In this document: one piece after another, positions 34,887 to 43,163 of the stretch
How positions within the stretch are numbered: the first letter of the stretch is position 1
Layout: each line of letters opens with the position of its first letter
Assembly: GCA_963820375.1 (NCBI GenBank)
Contig: CAWFZX010000021.1
Coordinates: forward strand, 186,001 to 250,000
Direction: 5' to 3'
Length of the DNA stretch: 64,000 nucleotides
Source: AWTP1-13 sp963820375
GTDB taxonomy: Bacteria; Pseudomonadota; Alphaproteobacteria; Rhizobiales; Hyphomicrobiaceae
Notes under the pieces: generated by a model
Database searches by the model: none
Told to the model about the DNA's origin: nothing
Seen by the model: the letters and a program-made list of their open reading frames with translations, nothing else
Position numbers and translations under genes: made by a program

Positions 34887-36085
34887 CGCTCGCTAATCTC
34901 AAATCGACCGCCGATCTGGATGTGCGCGGCAAGCGTGTGCTGGTGCGCGCCGACCTCAATGTACCGGTGCTGGACGGCCAGGTCAGCGACGCCACCCGGC
35001 TGGAACGCCTGCTGCCCGGCTTGCGCGGCCTTGCCGAGCGTGGTGCGCGCGTGATCGTCATCTCCCACTTCGGGCGCCCGCGGGGTGGTCGCGATCCAAG
35101 CCTTAGCCTGAAGCCGGTGGCCGCCAAGCTGGGCCAGCTGTTGGGGCGGCCGGTGGCTTTTGCTGAGGACTGCGTCGGCGAGCCGGCCGAACGCACGGTG
35201 GCCTCGCTGCTCCCAGGGCAGGTCGCGGTCCTGGAGAACTTGCGCTTTCATGGCGGTGAAGAAAAGAACGACCCGGCGTTCGCCGCGCGCCTGGCGGCGT
35301 TGGGCGATGTCTTTGTCAATGATGCTTTTTCCGCAGCGCACCGCGCCCATGCCTCGACGGAAGCCGTGGCGCGGCTGCTGCCCTCCTACGCCGGCCCATT
35401 GTTGCTGGAAGAAATCAAAGCGCTGGCCAGTGTGCTGGAGAACCCAGTTCGGCCGACCGCAGCCGTGATTGGCGGCGCCAAGGTGTCGACCAAGATCCCG
35501 GTCTTGAAGAACCTTGCGGCCAAAGTCGACAAACTGATCATCGGTGGTGGCATGGCCAACACCTTTTTGCTGGCCCAGGGTGTCGAGATCGGCAAGTCGC
35601 TGGCCGAACCGGACCTGGCCCAGACCGCCCGCGAGATCTTGCACGCCGCCAAGGAGCGGCACTGTGAGGTGCTGTTGCCGCACGATGTGGTCGTTGCGCC
35701 GCGGTTGGCTGCGGCCGCGCCCTGGCGCATCGTGCCGACGCTGGAGACCCCCGCCGATGCGCTGATCCTCGATGTTGGACCGAAATCCGTCGCCCACTAC
35801 ATCGGGGTCATCGAGCACGCCAAGACCTTGTTGTGGAACGGCCCGCTCGGCGCCTTCGAGTGCGAGCCGTTCGCGCAAGGCACCTTCGCGCTGGCGCGCG
35901 CCGTGGCCGAGTTGACAAGGGCTGGCCGGCTCCTGTCCGTGGCAGGGGGCGGCGACACGGTGGCCGCTCTCAATGCGGCCGGGGTGGCCGACGCCTTCAG
36001 CTATGTTTCGAGCGCGGGTGGGGCCTTCCTTGAATGGCTGGAGGGGCGGGACCTGCCGGGGATCGTGGCCCTGGCGGCGGCCTGA
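34883..36085 (+). CDS. pgk: phosphoglycerate kinase
   Basis: Transfers phosphate between 1,3-bisphosphoglycerate and ADP in glycolysis and its reverse. 400 residues. Family motifs are 'KRVLVRADLNVPVLDG', 'HFGRPRGGRDPSLSLKPVA' in the N-domain, 'VIGGAKVSTKIPVL', 'IIGGGMANTFLLAQG', and the nucleotide loop 'LSVAGGGDTVAALNAAG'. It overlaps tkt by four bases. soxA follows after 96 bases, with its own probable promoter. Confidence 0.97.
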   Translation: MTLANLKSTADLDVRGKRVLVRADLNVPVLDGQVSDATRLERLLPGLRGLAERGARVIVISHFGRPRGGRDPSLSLKPVAAKLGQLLGRPVAFAEDCVGEPAERTVASLLPGQVAVLENLRFHGGEEKNDPAFAARLAALGDVFVNDAFSAAHRAHASTEAVARLLPSYAGPLLLEEIKALASVLENPVRPTAAVIGGAKVSTKIPVLKNLAAKVDKLIIGGGMANTFLLAQGVEIGKSLAEPDLAQTAREILHAAKERHCEVLLPHDVVVAPRLAAAAPWRIVPTLETPADALILDVGPKSVAHYIGVIEHAKTLLWNGPLGAFECEPFAQGTFALARAVAELTRAGRLLSVAGGGDTVAALNAAGVADAFSYVSSAGGAFLEWLEGRDLPGIVALAAA

Positions 36086-36146
36086 GCGCGCCGATGGGCG
36101 CGCATTGGGGGCAGCTTGCAAATTTTTACCCAACGCCGCCAAATCG

Positions 36147-36182
36147 TTGACACCCAGGCGGCAAGCTCGCACACATAGGCCA
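36147..36182 (+). promoter_or_regulatory. possible promoter for soxA, close to the start codon
   Basis: A perfect TTGACA at 36147-36152. A -10 at the usual spacing is poor (ACACAT at 36171-36176). If used, transcription would begin at or beside the soxA ATG at 36182. No good ribosome-binding site precedes that ATG. Confidence 0.35.
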
Positions 36183-37006
36183 TGACCCAGAGAAAAAGAA
36201 TCCTCGCCACGCTTGCGCTCACCCTTGCCCTGTTTGGGCCCGTGCGCGCAGCGGACGATGCCACCGAACGCGAACTGGACAAATATCGCCAGATGCTGAA
36301 GGCCGATCCCTGGTCCAATCCAGGCCAGCTTGATGCCGATCGGGGCGAAGCCTTGTGGATGGAGAAACGCGGGCCAAAGGTTGCCTCGCTGCAGCTCTGC
36401 GACCTCGGCAAGGGCCCGGGCCAGGTGGAGGGCGCCTACGCCGAGTTGCCGCGCTACTTTGCGGATGCCGACAGGGTCATGGATCTGGAGTCGCGCCTGC
36501 TCTGGTGCATTGAAAAGCTGCAGGGCTTCGAGCTCAGCGCGCTCCTCAAGCGGCCGTACTCGAAGGCCAACCAGGCCGGCACCGAACTCGAAGCCTTGAC
36601 AACGTTCGTCGCCAGCAAATCCAACGGCGCAACCTTCACCCCGCAATTGCAGCATCCCCAGGAACGTGCCGCGCTGGCGCTGGGAGAGGCGCTGTTTTTC
36701 CGCCGTCAGGGTCCGATGGATTTCGCCTGCGCCAGCTGCCACGGTGATAGCGGCAAGCGCATCCGGCTGCAGATCCTTCCCTATCTGAGCAAGCCTGAGG
36801 AGGCGCGCCAGGTGGTCGGCGAGTGGCCTGCCTATCGCGTCTCGCAGGGCACGGTCATGACGCCGCAACATCGCCTCGCAGATTGCTTCTGGCAGATGCG
36901 TTTGCCGCTCATCGACTATGGCTCGGATGTCACGGTGGCCCTGACGATGTACCTGGTCAACCAGGCCAAGGGTGGGCCGATTACGGCACCCGGCCTCAAG
37001 CGCTAG
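36182..37006 (+). CDS. soxA: sulfur oxidation c-type cytochrome SoxA (single heme)
   Basis: SoxA joins SoxX to attach thiosulfate or other sulfane sulfur to the SoxY cysteine in the periplasm. 274 residues with a signal peptide ('ILATLALTLALFGPVRAA'). One heme site, C183-A-S-C186-H187, and the axial Cys235 ('RLADCFWQMR'), the SoxA cysteine that becomes persulfidated. The first heme site of diheme SoxA is absent: instead 'LQLCDLGKGPG' and 'LLWCIEKLQGF' supply a cysteine pair, as in single-heme SoxA. The soxX gene starts 11 bases later. Family 'DLESRLLWC' and 'SQGTVMTPQHRL' segments support the call. Confidence 0.93.
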   Translation: MTQRKRILATLALTLALFGPVRAADDATERELDKYRQMLKADPWSNPGQLDADRGEALWMEKRGPKVASLQLCDLGKGPGQVEGAYAELPRYFADADRVMDLESRLLWCIEKLQGFELSALLKRPYSKANQAGTELEALTTFVASKSNGATFTPQLQHPQERAALALGEALFFRRQGPMDFACASCHGDSGKRIRLQILPYLSKPEEARQVVGEWPAYRVSQGTVMTPQHRLADCFWQMRLPLIDYGSDVTVALTMYLVNQAKGGPITAPGLKR

Positions 37007-37017
37007 GAGAAGCGGAC

Positions 37018-37635
37018 ATGCGAGCGTGGCTTGTTTTGGCGGGCGTTGCAAACCTCCTCGCCGGCGGCGCGCTGGCACAGGTGCGCCATGACGTCGATCG
37101 TGCCGCCGTCGAAAAAGCCATGCAAGACAGTTGGCGCCAGGTCGCCTCGGAGTGGCAGATGCGCCTGCAGCAGGACGAAACCCAAGCGGTCTGCAGTCTC
37201 TACCGCAACAATCCTCCCCCGGCGGTGGCGGCCGCCCTGCAGGCGCGCGAGCAGGCCAGCATCAAGTATCCCGCCGACGGCAAGCTGATGGGTGATTGGA
37301 AAAAGGGAGAGAAGCTGGCGCAGAGCGGCTACGGCATGCGTTTCACCGACTATCCGCCGCGGGCCGAGAACGGCGGCAATTGCTTTGCCTGCCATCAGCT
37401 CGACCCCAAGGAGCTCAGCTATGGCACCCTGGGCCCCAGTCTTGCCGCCTACGGTAAAAACCGGAATTTTGCGCCAGCCGAAGTCAAGGCCGTGTATGAG
37501 CGCATCTACAACCCGCAGGCGGCGATTGCGTGTGCAAACATGCCGCGCCTGGGCACCAACGGCGTTCTGAGCCTGGAGCAGATCGCCGATCTGACCGCTT
37601 ACGTGATGTCGTCCGAGAGCCCCGTTAACAAATAG
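37018..37635 (+). CDS. soxX: sulfur oxidation c-type cytochrome SoxX
   Basis: The partner of SoxA. 205 residues, signal peptide at the start ('RAWLVLAGVANLLAGGALA'). One heme-c motif, C122-F-A-C125-H126, and the likely distal Met in 'ACANMPRLGTNGVLS'. A longer N-terminal domain before the heme domain (about 21-110) is like the extended SoxX type. The ATG at 37018 follows GGAGAAGC. The soxB leader follows its stop with 30 bases before the SoxB ATG. Confidence 0.93.
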   Translation: MRAWLVLAGVANLLAGGALAQVRHDVDRAAVEKAMQDSWRQVASEWQMRLQQDETQAVCSLYRNNPPPAVAAALQAREQASIKYPADGKLMGDWKKGEKLAQSGYGMRFTDYPPRAENGGNCFACHQLDPKELSYGTLGPSLAAYGKNRNFAPAEVKAVYERIYNPQAAIACANMPRLGTNGVLSLEQIADLTAYVMSSESPVNK

Positions 37636-37665
37636 TTGAATGGGGCCGCCGCCCCTGGAGCTTGG

Positions 37666-39381
37666 ATGTTCAGCCGCCGCGAATTCCTGCAGGTAGCCGG
37701 CGCCACCGCCGCGCTCAGCGGTGGGGCTGGCCGGCTCGCCCGCGCGGCGGCCCAGCAGGCCATCGGCCAGGAGGATCTGCTGCGCTTCACAGCCAAGGGC
37801 CAACTGACGCTTTTGCACATGGCCGACTGCCACGCCCAGCTCAAGCCGCTGTACTATCGCGAACCCTCACTCAATCTTGGGGTCGGGGATGCCAAGGGCA
37901 AAATTCCTCACCTCACGGGCCAGGATTTTCTGCAGGCCTTCGCCATTCCGGCGCGTTCCCTCGACGCCTACATGCTGACCGCTGCCGATTTCGAGGCCTT
38001 GGCGCGCACCTATGGTCGGGTCGGTGGCCTCGATCGCATAGCAACGCTGGTTGCGGCCATTCGCGCCGAGCGCGGCGCCGAACGCGTGTTGTTTCTCGAC
38101 GGCGGCGATGCGCTACAGGGCTCCTATACCGCGCTCCAGTCGGAGGGCGCCGACATGGTGTCGGTGCTGCAGGCGCTCAAGGTCGATGCCCTCACGGGAC
38201 ACTGGGAGTTCACGCTCGGAGAGCGCCGCATCAAGGAGATCTTCGGCACCATCGAGCGCAAGGGCAGTTCGGGTCTCAACCTCCTGGCCGGCAACATCCG
38301 TGACACGGATATGGCCGAACCGGTGTTTCGCGGCTGGCGGATGTTCGAGCGCGGCGGCCTCAAGGTGGCCGTAATTGGGCAGGCCTTTCCCTACACGCGG
38401 ATCGCCAATCCCCGCTGGATGATCCCGAACTGGTCCTTCAGCATTCGCGAGGATGCGATACGCAAATCGGTGGGCGTGGCGCGCACGCTCGGCGCTGAGG
38501 TGGTGGTTTTGCTGTCGCACAACGGCTTCGATGTCGATCGCAAGTTGGCGCGGCGGGTGCATGGCATCGACGTCATCCTCACCGCCCATACCCACGACGT
38601 GCTACCGCAGCCGTTGAAAGTCGGCCGCACGCTGCTGGTGGCGTCCGGCTCGCACGGCAAATTTCTGTCGCGCCTCGATCTCGAGGTGACGGACGGGCGC
38701 GTCACGGATTTCTCCTACGCTTTACTGCCGGTGCTGGCAGATGCGATCACGCCGGAGCCGGCGATGGCGGAGTTGATTGCCGCCATTCGCGCGCCCCACG
38801 AGGCCATGCTGACAACGGAGCTTGCGCGCAACAATGGCGTGCTCTACCGGCGCGATAGTATCGCCGGCACCTTCGATGACCTGATCTGCGATGCCGTCTT
38901 GACGCAACGCGATGCCGAGATCGCGTTGTCGCCGGGTTTTCGCTGGGGGGCGACGCTCGCGCCCGGTCAGCCCATCACCTGGGAGGATGTCTACAATATG
39001 ACCGCCATCACCTACCCCGCGGTCTACCGGTTGAGGATGACAGGCGAAAACATCAAGACCATTCTCGAGGACGTCGCCGACAACCTCTTCAATCCCGATC
39101 CCTACTATCAGCAGGGGGGCGACATGGTGCGCGTCGGCGGCATGGGCTACACCATCAATGTCGATGCGCCGATCGGCAGCCGGATCGGCAACATGCTGCT
39201 GCTGGCGACGGGGAGCCCCATTGAGCCGTCGCGGACATACGTGGTGGCGGGTTGGGGCTCGGTCAACGAAAACGTGCAAGGCCCAGCGATCTGGAACGTG
39301 GTCGGTGACCATCTCAAGAGCCAGCGGGATTTTACCCCACGGCCGCGTGGCGCCGTGAAAATCGTGCGCGCGGGTGGCTAG
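37666..39381 (+). CDS. soxB: thiosulfohydrolase SoxB
   Basis: Releases sulfate from SoxY-bound thiosulfonate. A dimanganese enzyme of the 5'-nucleotidase family, in the periplasm. 571 residues. The leader 'MFSRREFLQVAGATAALSGG' is a Tat signal (SRREFL). Metal-binding motifs include 'LLHMADCHAQLKPLYYREP', 'FLDGGDALQGSYTALQSEGAD', 'TGHWEFTLG', 'LLSHNGFDVD' and 'ILTAHTHDVLPQP'. The ATG at 37666 is chosen because it starts the Tat leader and has GGAG ahead; a TTG at 37636 is less likely. ccdA follows after 75 bases. Confidence 0.95.
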   Translation: MFSRREFLQVAGATAALSGGAGRLARAAAQQAIGQEDLLRFTAKGQLTLLHMADCHAQLKPLYYREPSLNLGVGDAKGKIPHLTGQDFLQAFAIPARSLDAYMLTAADFEALARTYGRVGGLDRIATLVAAIRAERGAERVLFLDGGDALQGSYTALQSEGADMVSVLQALKVDALTGHWEFTLGERRIKEIFGTIERKGSSGLNLLAGNIRDTDMAEPVFRGWRMFERGGLKVAVIGQAFPYTRIANPRWMIPNWSFSIREDAIRKSVGVARTLGAEVVVLLSHNGFDVDRKLARRVHGIDVILTAHTHDVLPQPLKVGRTLLVASGSHGKFLSRLDLEVTDGRVTDFSYALLPVLADAITPEPAMAELIAAIRAPHEAMLTTELARNNGVLYRRDSIAGTFDDLICDAVLTQRDAEIALSPGFRWGATLAPGQPITWEDVYNMTAITYPAVYRLRMTGENIKTILEDVADNLFNPDPYYQQGGDMVRVGGMGYTINVDAPIGSRIGNMLLLATGSPIEPSRTYVVAGWGSVNENVQGPAIWNVVGDHLKSQRDFTPRPRGAVKIVRAGG

Positions 39382-39456
39382 CGTGCGCCGGCCTGCGCCT
39401 TGCGTCCACCCCGCATTCGTCCTACCTGAGCGGCACACCGGTCGACCAGAGGCGGC

Positions 39457-40254
39457 ATGCTGACGCAGCTTTACATCCACATGGGCGTGGCGCTCGCCGG
39501 CTTGGTGAGCTTCCTGTCACCGTGCGTGCTGCCGCTGGTGCCGCCCTATCTGGGCTATCTCGGCGGCACTACCATCGAACAGATGACCGGCGCGCACGTG
39601 GGCAGCGAGCTGCGCCGGCGGGTGCTGCTGGCGTCCGTATTTTTTGTGCTGGGATTCACCACGGTGTTTGTTGCCCTCGGAGCGGGGGCGTCGGTGCTGG
39701 GACAATGGCTGCAGAGCCACAAGGCCGAGCTGTCGATCGTCGCCGGGCTGATCATCATCGGTTTTGGTCTGCATTTCCTCGGTTTGTTGCGCATTTCGCT
39801 ACTCTATCGTGAGGCGCGCATCCACCGTGAGATGAGGGGCGCGAGCCTCGCCGGGGCCTTCCTGATGGGCCTCGCCTTTGCATTCGGATGGACCCCCTGT
39901 ATCGGACCGGTGCTGGCCACGGTTTTGACGCTGGCGGCACAGGACGGCAGCCTCGCTGCGGGGGTGCGTCTGCTGTTCGTCTATTCGCTTGGCCTCGGCA
40001 TCCCGTTCATCCTCGCCGCTGCCGCCATCGGTCCGTTCGTAGCCTTTCTGCAGCGCTTCAAACGCCATTTGGGGCGCATCGAGATGCTGATGGGTGTGCT
40101 GTTGATCTTGACCGGCCTGCTGATCCTGACCGGTTCGCTCAACTGGTTCGGACAATGGCTCATCGAGAGCGTGCCGGCATTGACGCGCGTGGAGGAGTGG
40201 TTCACGCCGCAGCGGCTGCAAACCGAGATTCTGAAAGAGGGAGCGGGCCGATGA
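39457..40254 (+). CDS. ccdA: CcdA/DsbD-type thiol-disulfide membrane protein (SoxV-like)
   Basis: Carries electrons across the inner membrane to periplasmic thiol proteins and supports cytochrome c maturation. 265 residues with six hydrophobic segments. The two redox cysteines are in 'SFLSPCVLPLVPPYLGYLGG' and 'FAFGWTPCIGPVLATVLT', both typical. Its place straight after soxB suggests the SoxV job of reducing SoxW and, through it, keeping SoxY or the cytochromes reduced. A SoxW thioredoxin is not in the window. Its stop overlaps the thiD start by four bases. Confidence 0.9.
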   Translation: MLTQLYIHMGVALAGLVSFLSPCVLPLVPPYLGYLGGTTIEQMTGAHVGSELRRRVLLASVFFVLGFTTVFVALGAGASVLGQWLQSHKAELSIVAGLIIIGFGLHFLGLLRISLLYREARIHREMRGASLAGAFLMGLAFAFGWTPCIGPVLATVLTLAAQDGSLAAGVRLLFVYSLGLGIPFILAAAAIGPFVAFLQRFKRHLGRIEMLMGVLLILTGLLILTGSLNWFGQWLIESVPALTRVEEWFTPQRLQTEILKEGAGR

Positions 40255-41117
40255 GGCAATCGCTCGGGGCCACGCCAATTGCCCTCACGATCGCCGGCTC
40301 CGACAGCTCCGGCGGTGCCGGCATTCAAGCAGATCTCAAGACCTTCACGGCACTTGGCGTGTATGGCGCCTCCGCGATTACCGCCCTCACCGCGCAGAAC
40401 ACCCGCGGCGTGCAGGGCGTGGAGGCCATCAAGCCGGAATTCGTGGTGGCCCAGTTGGATTCGGTTCTCTCTGATCTGGACGTTGCCGCCATCAAGACCG
40501 GCATGCTCGCCAATAAGGCGATCGTCTCGGCAGTGGCTGGCAGACTGCGAGCGGCAGCGAACGCCGGCCTGCGTGCCAGCCTGATCGTCGATCCGGTGAT
40601 GGTGGCAACCAGCGGCGATGTGCTGCTGGCGGGGGATGCCATCGCCGCCATCATCACCGAGCTGGCCCCCCTCGCCACCCTGCTGACACCCAACCTGGCG
40701 GAGGCGGCCAAGTTGCTCGATGCGGAAATGGCAAAGACAGAGGCGGCGGCGGCCGTGCAGGCAAGGACCCTGTCGACACGCCTCGGCTGCCCGGTTTTGG
40801 TCAAAGGTGGACATGGCCCGGGCAACAGCGTTGTCGATCTGCTCTATGACGGGAGCAACCTCGTGCGCTTCGCCCGCCCGCGCATCGCCACCCGGCATAC
40901 CCATGGCACCGGTTGTGTTCTCTCGGCCGCCGCTGCCGCGCTGCTGGCGCGGGGGATGGACCTCCCGGACGCCGTCGCCGGTGCCAAGGCCTTCGTTTGG
41001 CAGGGCTTGCAGGCTGGCCGCAACCTCGGCATCGGCCAGGGCAGCGGCCCCGTAGACTGCCTTTTTGCCATTCGTGATCAGCCTTTGCCCATCGGCAATG
41101 GCGGGCCGCAGCACTGA
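40251..41117 (+). CDS. thiD: hydroxymethylpyrimidine / phosphomethylpyrimidine kinase
   Basis: Phosphorylates HMP to HMP-PP in thiamine synthesis. 288 residues, ribokinase fold. Marks are 'ALTIAGSDSSGGAGIQADLKTF', split here after GAGIQ, 'TALTAQNTRGVQGV', 'DPVMVATSGD', and the catalytic Asp/anion hole 'TRHTHGTGCVLSAAAAALLA'. It overlaps ccdA by four bases (ATGA), an unexpected partner. The overlap suggests co-translation rather than shared function. Confidence 0.95.
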   Translation: MRQSLGATPIALTIAGSDSSGGAGIQADLKTFTALGVYGASAITALTAQNTRGVQGVEAIKPEFVVAQLDSVLSDLDVAAIKTGMLANKAIVSAVAGRLRAAANAGLRASLIVDPVMVATSGDVLLAGDAIAAIITELAPLATLLTPNLAEAAKLLDAEMAKTEAAAAVQARTLSTRLGCPVLVKGGHGPGNSVVDLLYDGSNLVRFARPRIATRHTHGTGCVLSAAAAALLARGMDLPDAVAGAKAFVWQGLQAGRNLGIGQGSGPVDCLFAIRDQPLPIGNGGPQH

Positions 41118-41274
41118 TTTGGGCGGCTCGGCGGCCTGCGGCGGAGCAGGGACAGACTGACTTTGCGGTCACAGGTGTGCAGGCCGCATGCACCAAGGCA
41201 ATGAAATCCTTTTGCCCCCGTGCCGCAATTCTGCATCATATTTGTGGCCGTATGTGTCGGGCCAGCCGCGCTCC

Positions 41275-41283
41275 TGGTATAAG
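41275..41283 (+). promoter_or_regulatory. possible extended -10 promoter
   Basis: TGGTATAAG, with the TG at 41275 and TATAAG at 41278-41283, about 43 bases before the gene at 41326. The matching -35 is weak. Confidence 0.4.
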
Positions 41284-41325
41284 GGCGCAGGCCTGGACCG
41301 GTCGAGGCGCGGGGATTGGATAGCG

Positions 41326-41799
41326 ATGCAGAGCACAATAGGGCCCTTGGCGTTCGCGTTGAGCCTGGCGGCGGGGACCGTCAGCGTGACGGCGGCACCG
41401 ATCGACGACCTCTCCGGCTACTGGACGGGCTCGGGCTCCGTCACCCTCAGCAACGGCAAGACCGAAAGCGTGAAGTGTGCCGTCACCTACAAGGTTTCGG
41501 ATGGTGGCGGGCAGGTGCGCCAGAGCATGCGCTGCGCCAGCGCCGATTACAGTATCAATGCGCTGGCCGAGCTGCAGATCAGGGGCGGCCAGGTCTCCGG
41601 CAGCTGGGAGGAAAAAACCTACTCGGCCACCGGACAGGTCACCGGACGCTACACGGGCAGCAGCTTCGTGTTGTCCATCGAGGGTGCCAATTTCACCGCT
41701 GCCATGAACGTGAGCGTGTCGGACTGCAAGCAATCGATCAGCATCGCGCCCAAGGGGCTCGAGGTTTCGAAAATCTCCATCGGCCTCGGCAAGTGCTGA
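41326..41799 (+). CDS. small secreted protein
   Basis: 157 residues with a signal peptide ('LAFALSLAAGTVSVTAAP'). The mature part is rich in Ser, Thr and Gly in a beta pattern: 'LSGYWTGSGSVTLSNGKTE', 'YKVSDGGGQVRQSMRC' and 'VSGSWEEKTYSATGQVTGRY'. Three cysteines in the mid-part plus one at the C-terminus could give two disulfides. This resembles widespread Rhizobiales periplasmic proteins with a lipocalin-like or beta-barrel look, no known role. The ATG at 41326 follows a weak ribosome-binding site. It stands alone. Confidence 0.75.
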   Translation: MQSTIGPLAFALSLAAGTVSVTAAPIDDLSGYWTGSGSVTLSNGKTESVKCAVTYKVSDGGGQVRQSMRCASADYSINALAELQIRGGQVSGSWEEKTYSATGQVTGRYTGSSFVLSIEGANFTAAMNVSVSDCKQSISIAPKGLEVSKISIGLGKC

Positions 41800-42167
41800 A
41801 GGTGTGTCCGGGCGCCAACGCTTGAGCGTCCGGCGCAGTGCCCTCTGTGGCGAGCGTGCCACGGTCTCGTTGCGATCACGCGGGGCCAGGTTGCCGGCGC
41901 ACCGAAAATTTGCGACAAGATGCGTGTTGGTCGGCGCTGTGGCGGGCGGCGCGGGAGCCAAATCAGGAATTTGCGGTGCGCGTCTACTAGACGGCTATGG
42001 GGGAGAGCAGGGCCTGCGTATCCAGGGACGCTGGGCCCGCTCAGTGAAAACCGGTCCGGTCATCCGGGCCGGTTTTTCTTTGTGAAGGTGCTACCAACGG
42101 CTTGACAGGGCCGCGCCCCCGGCGCTTGTGACGTCCTGGTGTGTGGTCAAAACCCCTGGAGGTTCGC
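41800..42167. other. gap before the PLP dehydratase gene
   Basis: 368 bases. A terminator at about 42047-42081 ends some transcript here, more than 250 bases from the last gene. No open frame in it is convincing. A small RNA between about 41850 and 42080 is possible but not recognised. The ribosome-binding site GGAGG lies just before 42168. Confidence 0.5.
42047..42081 (+). terminator. Rho-independent terminator
   Basis: AACCGG-T-CCGG and CCGG-G-CCGGTT pair around a TCAT loop, followed by TTTCTTT. A strong and classic form. It ends transcription from the left; the nearest gene on that side ends at 41799. Confidence 0.8.
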
Positions 42168-43163
42168 ATGGCCGCGTCGCTGCCGACTTTTGGCGACCTG
42201 CTGGCGGCGCGCCGCAGGCTTGCGCAGCTCGCCTGCCTGACGCCGCTGATCGAGCATCCTGCCCTCAACCAGGTGGCCGGCGGACGCGTTTTGCTCAAGG
42301 CGGAGAACCTGCAAAGGGTCGGTGCCTTCAAATTTCGCGGCGCCTACAACAAGATCGCCCAACTCGATGAGGCGGCCTATCCGGGCGGGGTGGTTGCCTG
42401 CTCGTCGGGCAACCACGCCCAGGGCGTGGCCGCCGCGGCCACGTTGCGTGGCCTGAAATCGGCAATCGTCATGCCGGCCGATGCGCCGCGGCTCAAGATC
42501 GAGCGTACCAAGGCTTTCGGCGGGGAAGTCGTGACCTATGATCGCGTGAAGGAAGACCGCGATGCCATTGCGCGCAAGATCTGTGAGACGCGCACGGCGG
42601 CCTACGTTCACCCCTTCGATGATCCAGACGTGATTGCCGGCCAGGGAACGGTCGGCCTGGAAATGATGGAGCAGGCGGCAGCCATGGCAGCCACGCCAGA
42701 CCTCGTCCTGGTCGGCGCCTCGGGCGGGGGTCTGATCAGCGGTGTGGCGATCGCTGTGAAGGAGAAGAGCCCGACGACACAAATTTGGAGCGTGGAGCCG
42801 GCAGGCTTCGACGATCTTGCTCGCTCGCTCAAGAACGGCCAACGCGAGCGCAACTCGGCATTGTCGGGCTCCATCTGCGATGCCCTGTTGGCCGCCACCC
42901 CCGGCGAGATGACCTTTGAAGTGGCGCGTCGTCACCTGGCCGGTGGCCTGTCCGTCACCGATGCGGAAGCCAAGGCCGCTGTGCGCTTTGCTTTTCGCGA
43001 GCTGAAGCTGGTGCTGGAGCCGGGCGGAGCGGTCTCGCTGGCCGCCATCCTGGCTGGCAAGATCGCCCTCAACGGGCGCACCGTTGCGGCGGTTCTGTCC
43101 GGCGGCAACATCGATCCTTCGCTGTTTGCCGATATCATCCAGGATCAGCCACGGGCGGCATGA
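42168..43163 (+). CDS. threonine/serine dehydratase (PLP, type II fold)
   Basis: Likely deaminates threonine or serine to an oxo acid plus ammonia, or acts as a serine racemase. 331 residues without the regulatory ACT domain of biosynthetic IlvA. The PLP lysine lies in 'RVGAFKFRGAYNKIAQ', the phosphate loop is 'GASGGGLISGVAIAV', and 'SSGNHAQGVAAAA' is the substrate loop. The ATG at 42168 has a perfect GGAGG ahead. Its end overlaps the MFS transporter start by four bases, hinting that the transporter moves a substrate or product. Exact substrate not deducible. Confidence 0.9.
   Translation: MAASLPTFGDLLAARRRLAQLACLTPLIEHPALNQVAGGRVLLKAENLQRVGAFKFRGAYNKIAQLDEAAYPGGVVACSSGNHAQGVAAAATLRGLKSAIVMPADAPRLKIERTKAFGGEVVTYDRVKEDRDAIARKICETRTAAYVHPFDDPDVIAGQGTVGLEMMEQAAAMAATPDLVLVGASGGGLISGVAIAVKEKSPTTQIWSVEPAGFDDLARSLKNGQRERNSALSGSICDALLAATPGEMTFEVARRHLAGGLSVTDAEAKAAVRFAFRELKLVLEPGGAVSLAAILAGKIALNGRTVAAVLSGGNIDPSLFADIIQDQPRAA

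Noticed and set aside
34676..37078. Open frame of 800 codons on the minus strand, opposite tkt, pgk and soxA.
   Set aside because: Tkt, Pgk and SoxA are certain on the plus strand. The long antisense frame follows from high GC at third positions. No family resemblance.
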